From: Xanthomarina sp. F2636L
GTDB taxonomy: Bacteria; Bacteroidota; Bacteroidia; Flavobacteriales; Flavobacteriaceae
NCBI RefSeq assembly: GCF_026410195.1
Contig: NZ_JAPMLM010000072.1
Coordinates: 170,544-234,543 of the forward strand
Length of the DNA stretch: 64,000 bases
Reading direction: 5' to 3'
The translations under genes were made by a program, and so were the position numbers. The notes under the pieces are model-generated. The model ran no database searches. It saw only the letters and a list, made by a program, of their open reading frames with translations, and was not told the DNA's origin. Shown piece after piece: positions 26,326 to 34,802 of the stretch; the first letter of the stretch is position 1; each line of letters starts with the position of its first letter.

Positions 26326-26410
26326 TGTATGGTTTGAAATTTTTATTTATACTTAAGAAACTTGTTTGCTAAAGTTTGTGACTTAAGTTTGTGTTGGTTT
26401 TATTTACTCA

Positions 26411-26433
26411 AAGATTCCTGCTTTAACAGGAAA
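26411..26433. repeat. GATTCCTGCTTTAACAGGAA palindrome
   Basis: Degenerate member of the GATTCCTGCCTGCGCAGGAA family, between the zinc peptidase stop and the paaJ leader. Confidence 0.6.
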
Positions 26434-26436
26434 TGA

Positions 26437-27297
26437 TTAATTCAACAATGCAGAAAAGGTATCTCCATTTCTAATATCTCCCGTTCTAAAACCTTTCATA
26501 AACCACTCCATGCGCTGCTCAGAGGTTCCGTGTGTAAAACTGTCTGAATTTACACTACCTCTTGTTCGTTTTTGAATGGCATCATCTCCAACTGCGTTGG
26601 CGGCACTTAAGGCTTCCTCGATATCTCCTTCTTGTAAATATTTTCTATTGTGATGTGCCCATACGCCTGCATAAAAATCGGCTTGCAACTCTTGTGCAAC
26701 CGACAATTTATTAGCCTGAACTTCTCCAGATTGTTGTTGTAATTGTCTTACTTTTTGCGATGTTCCTGTTATGGTTTGTATGTGATGGCCTATTTCGTGC
26801 GCAGTCACGTAAGCAATGGCAAAATCCCCCCCTTTGGCTCCGAATCGGGTTTTTAGTTCATTAAAAAAAACTAAATCCATATATACTTTTTGATCGGCAG
26901 GACAATAGAATGGTCCAGATGCTGAACTGGCATTTCCGCAAGCTGTTGAAACAGCATTTGTAAATAATACCATTTTTGGTTCTTTATAATTTCCGAGATT
27001 ATTTTCTCTAAAAATTTTGCTCCAAACGTCTTCGGTATCTGCTAAAATAGTCGCCATAAAATCTCCCATTTCCTTTTCTTCGCTGGTCAATTCGCGTTGC
27101 TCCACTTGTTGTGTAGATTGGCCGCTATTTATTTGCTCTAAAATGGGTGCTATTTGCTGACCTGTTTCTCCTCCAAATAGTTGTAAAAGAATGACAACTA
27201 CTGCAATTACTCCACCACCAGCAACTAACTTACCTTTGTTGCCCATACCACGACGGTCTTCAAGATTTCCACTTTTTCTTCTACCTTTCCATTTCAT
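26437..27297 (-). CDS. Neutral zinc metallopeptidase, YpfJ family
   Basis: 286 residues: a basic N-terminus, one membrane anchor (about 26-44, VAGGGVIAVVVILLQLF) and a large extracytoplasmic part. The zinc motif HEIGHH is in VTAHEIGHHIQTI (about 167), with the further YpfJ signatures CPADQKVYMDL and QELQADFYAGVWAHH. The substrate is unknown. It sits between paaI and paaJ in the paa operon with no known link to phenylacetate; a passenger gene is likely. Confidence 0.9.
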   Translation of the reverse strand: MKWKGRRKSGNLEDRRGMGNKGKLVAGGGVIAVVVILLQLFGGETGQQIAPILEQINSGQSTQQVEQRELTSEEKEMGDFMATILADTEDVWSKIFRENNLGNYKEPKMVLFTNAVSTACGNASSASGPFYCPADQKVYMDLVFFNELKTRFGAKGGDFAIAYVTAHEIGHHIQTITGTSQKVRQLQQQSGEVQANKLSVAQELQADFYAGVWAHHNRKYLQEGDIEEALSAANAVGDDAIQKRTRGSVNSDSFTHGTSEQRMEWFMKGFRTGDIRNGDTFSALLN

Positions 27298-27368
27298 ACT
27301 AATATTGTTTAATTTCTTAAGTTATTATATCTAATCCCGAAAACTCGGAATAAAAACTTCACAGAAAG

Positions 27369-27788
27369 TTAGTCATTTTCTTCCCAACTTTTACTTGTGC
27401 GATATACAACACCTTTAAAAAGCGCTACTAATTCTTCTCCTCTTTTAACTTCAATGATGTTGAAGCCCAGCTTATTCTTTACATTTTCTATAACCGATTC
27501 GGCAACTATATAATCTCCTTCATCAAGAGCTTCAATATGATTGATACTCGTTTCTATAGAAACCGCATATTTACCATGTGTGTTGGCTGCAAATCCAAAA
27601 GCTGTATCTGCCAATGAATAGCTAATGCCACCATGCGCTTTATTCATGCTGTTAAGCATGTCTTTTCTAATGGTCATTCCAACTTTGCATCGACCGATTT
27701 CACATTCGAGAATCTCGATGCCTAGCCATGTGCTGTAGGCGTCTTGGGATAGCATTTTATGTGGGATTTGTTCTGGTAGTAAAGGCAT
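27369..27788 (-). CDS. paaI: Hotdog-fold acyl-CoA thioesterase PaaI
   Basis: 139 residues, single hotdog domain. The PaaI signature is NKAHGGISYSLADTAFGFAAN (about 49-69), with HGG forming the substrate turn and Asp in LADTAF the catalytic acid. PaaI frees CoA from dead-end ring-hydroxylated phenylacetyl-CoA products. Located in the paa operon after paaH and a four-helix gene. Confidence 0.92.
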   Translation of the reverse strand: MPLLPEQIPHKMLSQDAYSTWLGIEILECEIGRCKVGMTIRKDMLNSMNKAHGGISYSLADTAFGFAANTHGKYAVSIETSINHIEALDEGDYIVAESVIENVKNKLGFNIIEVKRGEELVALFKGVVYRTSKSWEEND

Positions 27789-27801
27789 TAGTTCTTAGGG
27801 A

Positions 27802-28179
27802 TTAGGGATTAGTTCGTTCTAAGGTTTTTCTTCTTAATGAAGACATCATTTTTGTTAATTCAGAAATTAATTTTCTATTCTCTTCATCTTTTTCAAAGCT
27901 AATATAAAATCTTCTTTTAGCTTTTGTACTACAACTCACACATTCATTTGCATTATAAATAGCATAATTTATATGCTTAACGAATTGAGCGTCTAAACCA
28001 GGATATCCTTCGGCAATATTTAAGGCTATGGAATCTGCCGCTCTCCTAAACTGCGATGAAAGCGCATAAAGTTCGTGATTTGGAAAATCCTTTACTAAAG
28101 CATCTACCACTTCTCCAAAATCCATAGCTTTTTGATAAACTTGTAGATCTTCAAATTTAAAATGATAGTTACTCTTCAT
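27802..28179 (-). CDS. Four-helix-bundle protein, 23S-rRNA IVP family (copy 2)
   Basis: 125 residues starting MKSNYHFKFEDLQVYQKAMDF, with SSQFRRAADSIALNIAEG and NYAIYNANECVSC. Close paralogue of the 15020-15394 gene in pattern and in its position between catabolic genes. Its flanks are simple-phrase spacers (TAGGGATTAGGGATTAG after the stop, CCTAATGCCTAATGCC before the start). The function is unknown. Confidence 0.85.
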   Translation of the reverse strand: MKSNYHFKFEDLQVYQKAMDFGEVVDALVKDFPNHELYALSSQFRRAADSIALNIAEGYPGLDAQFVKHINYAIYNANECVSCSTKAKRRFYISFEKDEENRKLISELTKMMSSLRRKTLERTNP

Positions 28180-28219
28180 ATTAATTCCTTTTTCCTAATG
28201 CCTAATGCCTAACGCCATG

Positions 28220-29440
28220 TTAATTAAAAAACGTCTTATTTCCTTTGTTCATTCGTCGTAATAACGGACTACAACGGTATCTATCTTCGTGGTATTCATT
28301 ATATAATTCATCCATTTTATCTACGCACCAATCGATTCCTTTTTCATCTGCCCAAGCTAATAAACCTTTTGGATAATTGACTCCTTTGGTCATAGCGTTG
28401 TCTATATCTTTGGCTGATGCTATGTTTAAAAATAGTGCGTCTGCTGCTTCGTTGATTAGCATTATTAGGATTCTGTTGAAAATTTGTTGTGATAATTTTT
28501 CATCTTGAGATTCTTCGCTGTCGCTCTGAATAACACGTTTTCCGTTTTCATCATAATCGTAATAGCCTTTACCAGATTTTCTACCTAAATAACCGGCTTC
28601 TGCAAAGCGTTTTTGTGTGAAAGCTGGTTTATATCTTGGATCGAAGTAGAAAGCTGTAAATACGGTTTCGGTTACGGTATAATTGACATCGTTTCCAATA
28701 AAGTCCATAAGCTCGAACGGCCCCATTCTAAAACCACCTGCTTCTTTCATAGCTGCATCAATCATGGCAAAGTCCGCTATACCTTCTTCATATATTCTAA
28801 GAGCTTCGCCGTAAAATGGTCTAGCTACACGGTTGACTATAAATCCAGGTGTGTCTTTTGCAACAGCTACCGTTTTTTTCCAATCGGAAATGGTTTGAAT
28901 AGACTTTTCTAATACTTCTTTTGATGTTTGGATGGCAGGAATTACCTCAACCAATTTCATTAAAGGTGCTGGATTGAAAAAATGGATGCCTATACAACGT
29001 TCAGGTTTTTGAAGTGATGAAGCAATGGAAGCAATGGACAAGCTAGATGTGTTTGATGCGATAATACAATCGGTAGAAACATAGCTTTCTAATTCAGAAA
29101 ATACTTTTTTCTTAACCTCTAAGCTTTCAACAATGGCTTCGATTGTCAGGTTTGAATCTGACAAGTCTTTTAATTTATCAACGTAAGAGATGTTAGATTG
29201 GATTCGTGATTTTTCAGTAGCATCAATACGTCCTTTTTCTACTAACCGTGCTAATATTTTTTCTAAAGCAGCTTTTGCTTTATCTAAAGCCGATTGATAT
29301 GTATCGTATAATTTCACCTTACAACCAGCTGTAGCAGCAACTTGTGCGATACCACTTCCCATGGTTCCTGAACCTATTATTCCTACAAATTTAATTGTAG
29401 ATTGCAGATTAACGATATTTGATTTTTGATTTTCACTCAT
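28220..29440 (-). CDS. paaH: 3-hydroxyacyl-CoA (3-hydroxyadipyl-CoA) dehydrogenase
   Basis: NAD-dependent oxidation of 3-hydroxyadipyl-CoA. Rossmann motif GIIGSGTMGSGIAQV at the N-terminus, catalytic HFFNPAPLMKLVEVIPA and the C-terminal domain GPFELMDFIGNDVN. I chose the start at 29440 (MSENQ) because the longer frame reads a simple-phrase spacer. Odd: VIQSDSEESQ, about 320-330 counted from the longer frame, is read from a palindromic repeat (28507-28536) and separates the two C-terminal helical domains. Confidence 0.9.
   Translation of the reverse strand: MSENQKSNIVNLQSTIKFVGIIGSGTMGSGIAQVAATAGCKVKLYDTYQSALDKAKAALEKILARLVEKGRIDATEKSRIQSNISYVDKLKDLSDSNLTIEAIVESLEVKKKVFSELESYVSTDCIIASNTSSLSIASIASSLQKPERCIGIHFFNPAPLMKLVEVIPAIQTSKEVLEKSIQTISDWKKTVAVAKDTPGFIVNRVARPFYGEALRIYEEGIADFAMIDAAMKEAGGFRMGPFELMDFIGNDVNYTVTETVFTAFYFDPRYKPAFTQKRFAEAGYLGRKSGKGYYDYDENGKRVIQSDSEESQDEKLSQQIFNRILIMLINEAADALFLNIASAKDIDNAMTKGVNYPKGLLAWADEKGIDWCVDKMDELYNEYHEDRYRCSPLLRRMNKGNKTFFN
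28507..28536. repeat. Palindromic repeat inserted in frame in paaH
   Basis: GAGATTCTTCGCTGTCGCTCTGAATAACA, nearly the same as the in-frame element of the E1 gene and read in the same frame (VIQSxSEESQ). Confidence 0.8.
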
Positions 29441-29498
29441 ACTAAATAATTGCAGATTGCAGATTAACGGTTTTTGATTTTTTTGAACATCATACAAT

Positions 29499-29861
29499 TT
29501 ACGGTTTTAGTTTTGTTGATGCTGTTTTAATACTGACAACGAATATGGAAATTAGTTCATCGTTTTCTTTCAGTAACTTCTCTAATTTATCCAAATCTAA
29601 GATAAGACTTGCTCCCTTCTGAATTTTTAAATTTATATACGATTCTCTTAGTTCTTTTAAACAAACTTTCATTTTATGTAAAAAATCTCTGGTAGATTCG
29701 CCACTTCTAGCTTCACCATAATTTAAAGCTACAGATGTAGAAGATCTAATTAATTGTTTTGCTAAATGTTCTGAAGCGAAAGATTTATCAATTTTCTTAG
29801 TTATCAATATCACATCTATTGCAAATTGTATTAATCTGTCTTCAAGTTGAATTGCTTTCAT
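29499..29861 (-). CDS. Four-helix-bundle protein, 23S-rRNA IVP family (copy 3)
   Basis: 120 residues, a diverged member: LIQFAIDVILITKKI, LIRSSTSVALNYGEARSGES and FLHKMKVCLKELRES. It fits the subgroup with DRLIxFA at the start rather than FEDLxVYQKA, so it is probably an independent acquisition. It lies between paaG and paaH. The function is unknown. Confidence 0.85.
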   Translation of the reverse strand: MKAIQLEDRLIQFAIDVILITKKIDKSFASEHLAKQLIRSSTSVALNYGEARSGESTRDFLHKMKVCLKELRESYINLKIQKGASLILDLDKLEKLLKENDELISIFVVSIKTASTKLKP

Positions 29862-29910
29862 TATTTGTCCTATATTCAGAAATCAACAATCGTTAATCTT
29901 AAATCATTAA

Positions 29911-30690
29911 TCACCTTCCTTTAAAGTTTGGCTTACGTTTTTCAATAAATGCTGCAACCCCTTCTTTATAATCTTCACTTTGTGCTGCTTCTATTTGTAT
30001 TTTAGATTCTAACGCTAATTGTTGTTCTAATGTGTTTGTCATCGATTTGTTAAATAACTCTTTAATCAAACCAAGTGCTTTTGTTGGCATGTTTGCCAGT
30101 TTTAAAGCAAGCTTATTTGTTTCTTCTTCAAAACTGTCTAAAGGAATCATTTTATAAATCATTCCCATTCTTTCTGCCTCTTCTGCTGAAATCTTATCGC
30201 CCAACATAGCCAAAGCTTGTGCTTTTTGAAAACCAATTAGTCTTGGAAGAAAGTAAGTTCCTGCGCTATCTGGCACTAAACCAATTAAACTAAAGGCTTG
30301 AATAAAGCTTACTTTTTCATGCGCAACAACGATATCGCAAGCTAATGCAATATTTGCTCCTGCTCCTGCTGCCACACCGTTTATTGCTCCGATGATTGGT
30401 TTTTTAATGCTTCGGATTCGTGTAATGATGGGATTGTAGTGTTCTTCTAATATTTTTTTGAAGCCAGGATTTAATTCTGGATCTGTAACTTCTTTTAAAT
30501 CTTGACCGGCACAAAATGCTTTTCCGTTTCCTGTTAGAATAATAGCTCTCACTTCGGAATTGTTTTCGCAATCATCCAAAATGCTTTGTAAACTTAAAGC
30601 CATGTCTCGATTGAAACTATTGAAGACTTCAGGTCTGTTTAATGTAATGGTTGCTATTTTGTTTTCTATTTTTAGTTGGATTGAGTTCAT
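29911..30690 (-). CDS. paaG: 1,2-epoxyphenylacetyl-CoA isomerase PaaG
   Basis: Crotonase-fold isomerase that turns ring-1,2-epoxyphenylacetyl-CoA into oxepin-CoA. FCAGQDLKE and GVAAGAGANIALACDIV form the oxyanion hole; the catalytic Asp is in LVPDSAGTYFLPRLIG. I place the start at 30690 (MNSIQLKIENKIATITLNRP), 33 nt inside the longest frame, because the upstream codons run toward the palindromic repeat at 30711-30755. Follows paaD in the operon. Confidence 0.92.
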   Translation of the reverse strand: MNSIQLKIENKIATITLNRPEVFNSFNRDMALSLQSILDDCENNSEVRAIILTGNGKAFCAGQDLKEVTDPELNPGFKKILEEHYNPIITRIRSIKKPIIGAINGVAAGAGANIALACDIVVAHEKVSFIQAFSLIGLVPDSAGTYFLPRLIGFQKAQALAMLGDKISAEEAERMGMIYKMIPLDSFEEETNKLALKLANMPTKALGLIKELFNKSMTNTLEQQLALESKIQIEAAQSEDYKEGVAAFIEKRKPNFKGR

Positions 30691-30710
30691 ATATTCTTTA
30701 TATTTTGTTG

Positions 30711-30755
30711 GTTCTCGATACAAAATTGCAAAAAAGCAATTTCATTCGAACTGAC
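30711..30755. repeat. 45-bp palindrome, second copy
   Basis: Differs from 24913-24957 at only about three positions. It occupies most of the spacer between paaD and paaG. Confidence 0.85.
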
Positions 30756-30761
30756 GAAAGC

Positions 30762-31268
30762 CTATTTTAAACATTTAAAATAATCGAATGGTTCTTGGCA
30801 ATCATCGCATTGAAATTGGGCTTTACATGCTGTAGAACCAAACTGACTGACCATTTTTGTATTTGTGGATCCGCATTGTGGACATTTAACCAAACGTTTT
30901 CCATGTAGCAACACATCTTTATCGGCTTCTGCACCTAATGGCGCTGCTATTCCATAATCTTCAAGTGCTTTTCTACCTCTTGGGGTTATCCAATCGGTTG
31001 TCCATGCTGGGGCAAGAATCAGTTCGATTTCAGATTGATAACCTGCTTCTTTTAAAGCTGCTTTAATATCGTCTCCAATAACATCCATGGCAGGACAGCC
31101 ACTGTAGGTTGGTGTAATTTGCACCTTAACCATATTGTTTTCAATAACAGCAGAACGAACCACACCCATATCCATAATAGATAGAACTGGAATTTCCGGA
31201 TCGGAAACCTGTTCTAAGATTGGAATTAAAATGTTGTCTATGTTTTGTTCTGTTGTTGTCATGTTCAC
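30762..31268 (-). CDS. paaD: Phenylacetyl-CoA epoxidase subunit PaaD
   Basis: 168 residues. MIP18/DUF59 domain about 10-95 with DPEIPVLSIMDMGVV and YSGCPAMDVI, then a C-terminal four-cysteine zinc ribbon (CPQCGS, CDDCQEPF). PaaD is needed for maturation or iron supply of the PaaABCE monooxygenase. The start may be the second Met. It is followed by paaG and preceded by paaC. Confidence 0.95.
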   Translation of the reverse strand: MNMTTTEQNIDNILIPILEQVSDPEIPVLSIMDMGVVRSAVIENNMVKVQITPTYSGCPAMDVIGDDIKAALKEAGYQSEIELILAPAWTTDWITPRGRKALEDYGIAAPLGAEADKDVLLHGKRLVKCPQCGSTNTKMVSQFGSTACKAQFQCDDCQEPFDYFKCLK

Positions 31269-31344
31269 TTCCCGTGAAAACGGAATCTTATATTTTTTAA
31301 TTTAAATATGATTGAGACTCTTCGGCTGCGCTCAGAGTGACATT
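31266..31344. repeat. Two small palindromic repeats between paaC and paaD
   Basis: TTCCCGTGAAAACGGAA (about 31269-31285) and GACTCTTCGGCTGCGCTCAGAGTGACA (31316-31342), members of two of the repeat families seen elsewhere. Confidence 0.7.
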
Positions 31345-31350
31345 TCGGTT

Positions 31351-32103
31351 TTACCATTCCATATTTGGATAAGCGCGTTGCATATATTGCAGTTCGGCTA
31401 GTAAATATCCCATATGTTCTGTGTGGATGCCTTGTTTTCCTCCTTTTTGAAAATATTTAGATTCTGGAATGGTCAGAGTTGACTCTTGTAAGACGTCTGC
31501 CACTTTTTGATAATAAGCTTCTTTTAATGTTGTAACATCTACACCTATTCCTTCTGCTACCATTTCTTTATCTGCATCGGTTTGATGGAATAACTCGTCT
31601 GTATAGGTCCATAAATCGTCTATAGCTGTCTGCATACGCTTATTACTTTCTTCGGTGCCATCTCCTAAACGCTTGATCCAATCTGTAGAAAAACGCTGGT
31701 GATAACTTACCTCTTTAAGCGATTTTGTTGCAATTGCAGATAAAGTTAAATCTTTACTTTTTTGTAATTCTGTCAAGAATAAAAAATGGTACACATCGAA
31801 TAAAAACTGACGTCCCATAGTATAAGCGAAATCGGTATCAGGTTGCTCTACTAAAAGCACATTTAAATATTCACGTTCGTGACGCAGCATAGCAATATCA
31901 TCTTCCGTTCGTTTATCACCTGCAACTTTTGCAGCATATTGATAATAACTGCGCACTTGACCAAATAAATCTAAAGAGATATTAGTACAGGCAATATCTG
32001 TTTCTAAACTTGGCCCATGTCCCGTTAAGGCTCCCATTCTTTGACCAAGAATCAGGCTGTTATCTGCTATTCCTAGAATGTAATTGTATAGGTTTTGTTT
32101 CAT
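31351..32103 (-). CDS. paaC: Phenylacetyl-CoA epoxidase subunit PaaC
   Basis: 250 residues, ferritin-like helical fold without a full diiron site, the structural partner of PaaA. Family segments: ADNSLILGQRMGALTGHGPSLETD near the N-terminus, then RHEREYLN, KEVSYHQRFSTDWIKRLGDG and HTEHMGYLLAELQYMQRAYP at the end. Gene order paaABCD is conserved. Confidence 0.95.
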   Translation of the reverse strand: MKQNLYNYILGIADNSLILGQRMGALTGHGPSLETDIACTNISLDLFGQVRSYYQYAAKVAGDKRTEDDIAMLRHEREYLNVLLVEQPDTDFAYTMGRQFLFDVYHFLFLTELQKSKDLTLSAIATKSLKEVSYHQRFSTDWIKRLGDGTEESNKRMQTAIDDLWTYTDELFHQTDADKEMVAEGIGVDVTTLKEAYYQKVADVLQESTLTIPESKYFQKGGKQGIHTEHMGYLLAELQYMQRAYPNMEW

Positions 32104-32108
32104 GTTTA

Positions 32109-32181
32109 CTTCCCACGAAAGTGGAAATCTTTTTTAATTAAACATTTATTTTTTTATGAGATTCCTGCCTGCGCAGGAATT
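32109..32181. repeat. Two small palindromic repeats between paaB and paaC
   Basis: TTCCCACGAAAGTGGAA (32110-32126) and GAGATTCCTGCCTGCGCAGGAA (32158-32179), one of each intergenic family. Confidence 0.75.
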
Positions 32182-32472
32182 TTACATGTGCTTAACCTCA
32201 TCAGGTAGTTCATAAAATGTAGGGTGACGATACACCTTATCTTGAGCTGGCTCAAACATTTCGCCATTATGCTCTGGATTGGATGCTGTGATATTTTTGC
32301 TTTCCACAACCCAAATGCTAACACCTTCGTTTCTTCTGGTATACACGTCTCTTGCATTTTCTAATGCCATATCTGCATCTGCCGCATGAAGACTACCAAA
32401 GTGTCTGTGTTCTAATCCGTTTTTACTTCTTACGAAGATTTCCCAAAGTGGCCAGTTTTTTGTTTTTGACAT
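32182..32472 (-). CDS. paaB: Phenylacetyl-CoA epoxidase subunit PaaB
   Basis: From the start at 32472 (MSKTKNWPLWEIFVRSKNGL) the product is 96 residues, the usual PaaB length, with HFGSLHAADADMALENARDVYTRR typical of the family. PaaB bridges PaaAC heterodimers in the complex. The longer frame to 32523 reads a TTGATTGTTGA spacer and was rejected. Confidence 0.95.
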   Translation of the reverse strand: MSKTKNWPLWEIFVRSKNGLEHRHFGSLHAADADMALENARDVYTRRNEGVSIWVVESKNITASNPEHNGEMFEPAQDKVYRHPTFYELPDEVKHM

Positions 32473-32550
32473 GTTATTGTTGATTGTTGACTGTTGATTG
32501 TTATTTGTTGATTCTAAAATCACAAATCGTTAATCTTTAATCATAAATTA

Positions 32551-33507
32551 TTAAACTACTTGTTTTTCTTTTCTTTCTTGTTGTTTTTCAGCATAAGCCA
32601 TAGCTGCATCTCTAACCCATTCGCCTCTTTCCCAAGCTCCAACACGTGCTTTCATGCGTTCTTTATTCATTGGTCCATGACCTTTAACGACTTGCCAAAA
32701 CTCATCCCAGTCGATTTCTCCAAAATCATAACTTCCTTTTTCTTCATTCCATTTTAAATCCGGGTCTGGAATGCTCAATCCTAAAATATCGGCTTGTGGT
32801 ACTGTCTGATCTATAAATTGCTGACGCAGATCGTCGTTAGACTTTCTTTTTAGTTTCCATTTCATGGATTGTTCTGTATGCACAGATTCGGCATCAGTAG
32901 GACCTAACATCATTAAAGATGGCCACCACCAACGATTTAAGGCATCTTGCGCCATGTCCTTTTGTTCTGGTGTTCCGTTAGAAAGTTTAAGCATGATTTC
33001 GTAGCCTTGTCTCTGATGAAAACTCTCTTCCTTACATACACGAACCATCGCTCTAGCGTAAGGGCCGAAAGAGGTATTGCACAATGGCACTTGATTTATA
33101 ATGGCTGCTCCATCTACCAACCAGCCAATAGCACCCATATCTGCCCATGTTATTGTTGGGTAATTAAAAATGGATGAATATTTGGCTTTTCCTGAATGTA
33201 ATTGCTCGTATAATTCATCTCGAGAAATCCCTAAGGTTTCGCAAGCGCTATACAAATATAAACCATGGCCTGCTTCGTCTTGAACTTTAGCCAAAAGAGC
33301 CACTTTACGTCTTAAAGAAGGCGCTCTGGTAATCCAATTCCCTTCTGGAAGCATGCCGACAACTTCGGAGTGCGCATGTTGAGATATTTGCCTGATATGC
33401 GTTTTACGGTACTTTTCTGGCATCCAATCTTTCGGTTCGATTTTTTCGTCTCTTGCGATACGTTCTTCGAATTGCTTTTCTAAATATTTTATTTGTTCTT
33501 CACTCAT
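32551..33507 (-). CDS. paaA: Phenylacetyl-CoA epoxidase catalytic subunit PaaA
   Basis: The diiron monooxygenase subunit that epoxidises phenylacetyl-CoA. 318 residues. Diiron ligand helices: [16 protein letters not shown] (ExxH) and [13 protein letters not shown] (ExxxH region), with [13 protein letters not shown] upstream. The last ~60 residues are the PaaA-specific [19 protein letters not shown] and KGHGP. Sits after paaE in the operon, across a spacer of 150 bp that holds repeats. Confidence 0.95.
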   Translation of the reverse strand: MSEEQIKYLEKQFEERIARDEKIEPKDWMPEKYRKTHIRQISQHAHSEVVGMLPEGNWITRAPSLRRKVALLAKVQDEAGHGLYLYSACETLGISRDELYEQLHSGKAKYSSIFNYPTITWADMGAIGWLVDGAAIINQVPLCNTSFGPYARAMVRVCKEESFHQRQGYEIMLKLSNGTPEQKDMAQDALNRWWWPSLMMLGPTDAESVHTEQSMKWKLKRKSNDDLRQQFIDQTVPQADILGLSIPDPDLKWNEEKGSYDFGEIDWDEFWQVVKGHGPMNKERMKARVGAWERGEWVRDAAMAYAEKQQERKEKQVV

Positions 33508-33522
33508 TGTTCTTGATTTAGA

Positions 33523-33655
33523 AACCTGTCTGGTTTTAAAAACTTAACAGGTTGGTGTTGACTTGCGTGTTAAGGATTACTCCTCCATTCTATTTTTTTT
33601 AAAAATACGAAATCGTGAATACTTCGTATTTGTAGCGACATCCTTTTTTTTAAAG
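33523..33655. repeat. Repeat-filled spacer between paaA and paaE
   Basis: An AACCTG...CAGGTT hairpin (33523-33553) is followed by a degenerate relative of the GCGTTA element: GCGTGTTAAGGATT at 33564, an ATACGAA/TTCGTAT hairpin, and AGCGACATCC with a T run. Confidence 0.5.
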
Positions 33656-33660
33656 GAATT

Positions 33661-34749
33661 TTACACATCAAAATCTACTACTACTTTATCTGATGTTGGT
33701 ACTGCCTGACAACTAAGCACATAGTTTTGCTTGACTTCTTTATCTTCTAGCGCATAGTTGATTTTCATTTCAACAGAGCCTTCTTTTATCTGACATTTAC
33801 AGGTGCTACAAACCCCACCTTTACAAGCAAAAGGCAAGTCGGCACCAGCACCAAGAGCTGCATCCAGAATATTGTCGTATTCTTTTGTCATAGTGAAATC
33901 GAATTCTTTTCCACCATCAATAATAGTTACTTTAGTCCCTTCTACATTTTGTTTGGATAAACGTTCTGCTCTTTCAATATCTTCGTCTGAAAGTCCTGTA
34001 ACAAACAACTCAAAATGCACCAAATCTTTGGGTAATCCGGCGTCTATTAAATAATTACTCACATAATTTACCATTTTTTCTGGACCACATAAAAAGACTT
34101 CACTTGTATCTGGAATATCGATGAAGGTTCTTGTAAGCACCTGCATTTTTTCATCGTTAAATCTTCCGTTAAACAGTTCGATATCTCTTCGTTCTTTGGT
34201 TAAAAAATAATAAATTTCCAACCTCCCAAAATACGTGTTACGCAACTGCTCTAATTCCTCTTTAAAGATAATAGATTTTGCTGTTTTATTTACATAAAAC
34301 AATTTACATGTTGCTTTGGGCTCAGTAGCAAGATGCGTTTTAATCATAGATAAAACAGGCGTAATACCACTACCGGCAGCAAAAAACAAATAATTCTTTG
34401 CTTTTTCTTTATTGCAGTCTACCCCAAAAGTTCCACTAGGCGTCATAACTTCTAGCATATCTCCAGTTTGTAACTCGTTATTTACGAATGCTGAAAATTT
34501 TCCGCCAGGAATTAATTTGACAGCTACTTTCCATTGCTTATCTAACGGACTTGAACATAATGAATACGACCTACGAACGTCTTCTCCATCAATTATTGCT
34601 TTTAAAGTCAGGTGTTGTCCTTGTCTAAATTTAAAGATGTCTTGAGATGTTTCTGGCACCTCAAAAGTAATAACCGAAGTGTCTTGGGTTTCTTTATATA
34701 TATCTGCAACTTTTAAGTTGTAAAATTCAGCCATAGTTTTCTTATTCAT
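33661..34749 (-). CDS. paaE: Phenylacetyl-CoA epoxidase reductase PaaE
   Basis: Electron donor to the PaaA diiron site. 362 residues. FAD-binding domain with RSYSLCSS (about 60-67), NAD domain with AAGSGITPVLSM, and a C-terminal plant-type [2Fe-2S] ferredoxin with CKGGVCSTCKC and a distal cysteine in VLSCQA. The start could also be the sixth codon (MAEFYNL). First structural gene after the TetR gene; a palindromic operator and two -7 boxes lie just upstream. Confidence 0.95.
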   Translation of the reverse strand: MNKKTMAEFYNLKVADIYKETQDTSVITFEVPETSQDIFKFRQGQHLTLKAIIDGEDVRRSYSLCSSPLDKQWKVAVKLIPGGKFSAFVNNELQTGDMLEVMTPSGTFGVDCNKEKAKNYLFFAAGSGITPVLSMIKTHLATEPKATCKLFYVNKTAKSIIFKEELEQLRNTYFGRLEIYYFLTKERRDIELFNGRFNDEKMQVLTRTFIDIPDTSEVFLCGPEKMVNYVSNYLIDAGLPKDLVHFELFVTGLSDEDIERAERLSKQNVEGTKVTIIDGGKEFDFTMTKEYDNILDAALGAGADLPFACKGGVCSTCKCQIKEGSVEMKINYALEDKEVKQNYVLSCQAVPTSDKVVVDFDV

Positions 34750-34752
34750 ATG

Positions 34753-34772
34753 AAACTAACACTTGTTAGTTT
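34753..34772. promoter_or_regulatory. 20-bp palindromic operator, likely TetR site
   Basis: AAACTAACA-CT-TGTTAGTTT is a perfect 9+2+9 palindrome between the TetR gene and paaE, just downstream of the paaE -7 boxes, where a bound repressor would block initiation. The core TAACACTTGTTA recurs at 37635-37650. Confidence 0.75.
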
Positions 34773-34778
34773 GGTTTA

Positions 34779-34794
34779 CAAAATTACAAAATTA
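34779..34794 (-). promoter_or_regulatory. Tandem -7 boxes for the paa operon
   Basis: Two adjacent CAAAATTA octamers read TAATTTTG on the - strand, both fitting TAnnTTTG, 30-45 bp before the paaE start. Confidence 0.5.
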
Positions 34795-34802
34795 AATCTA
34801 AA

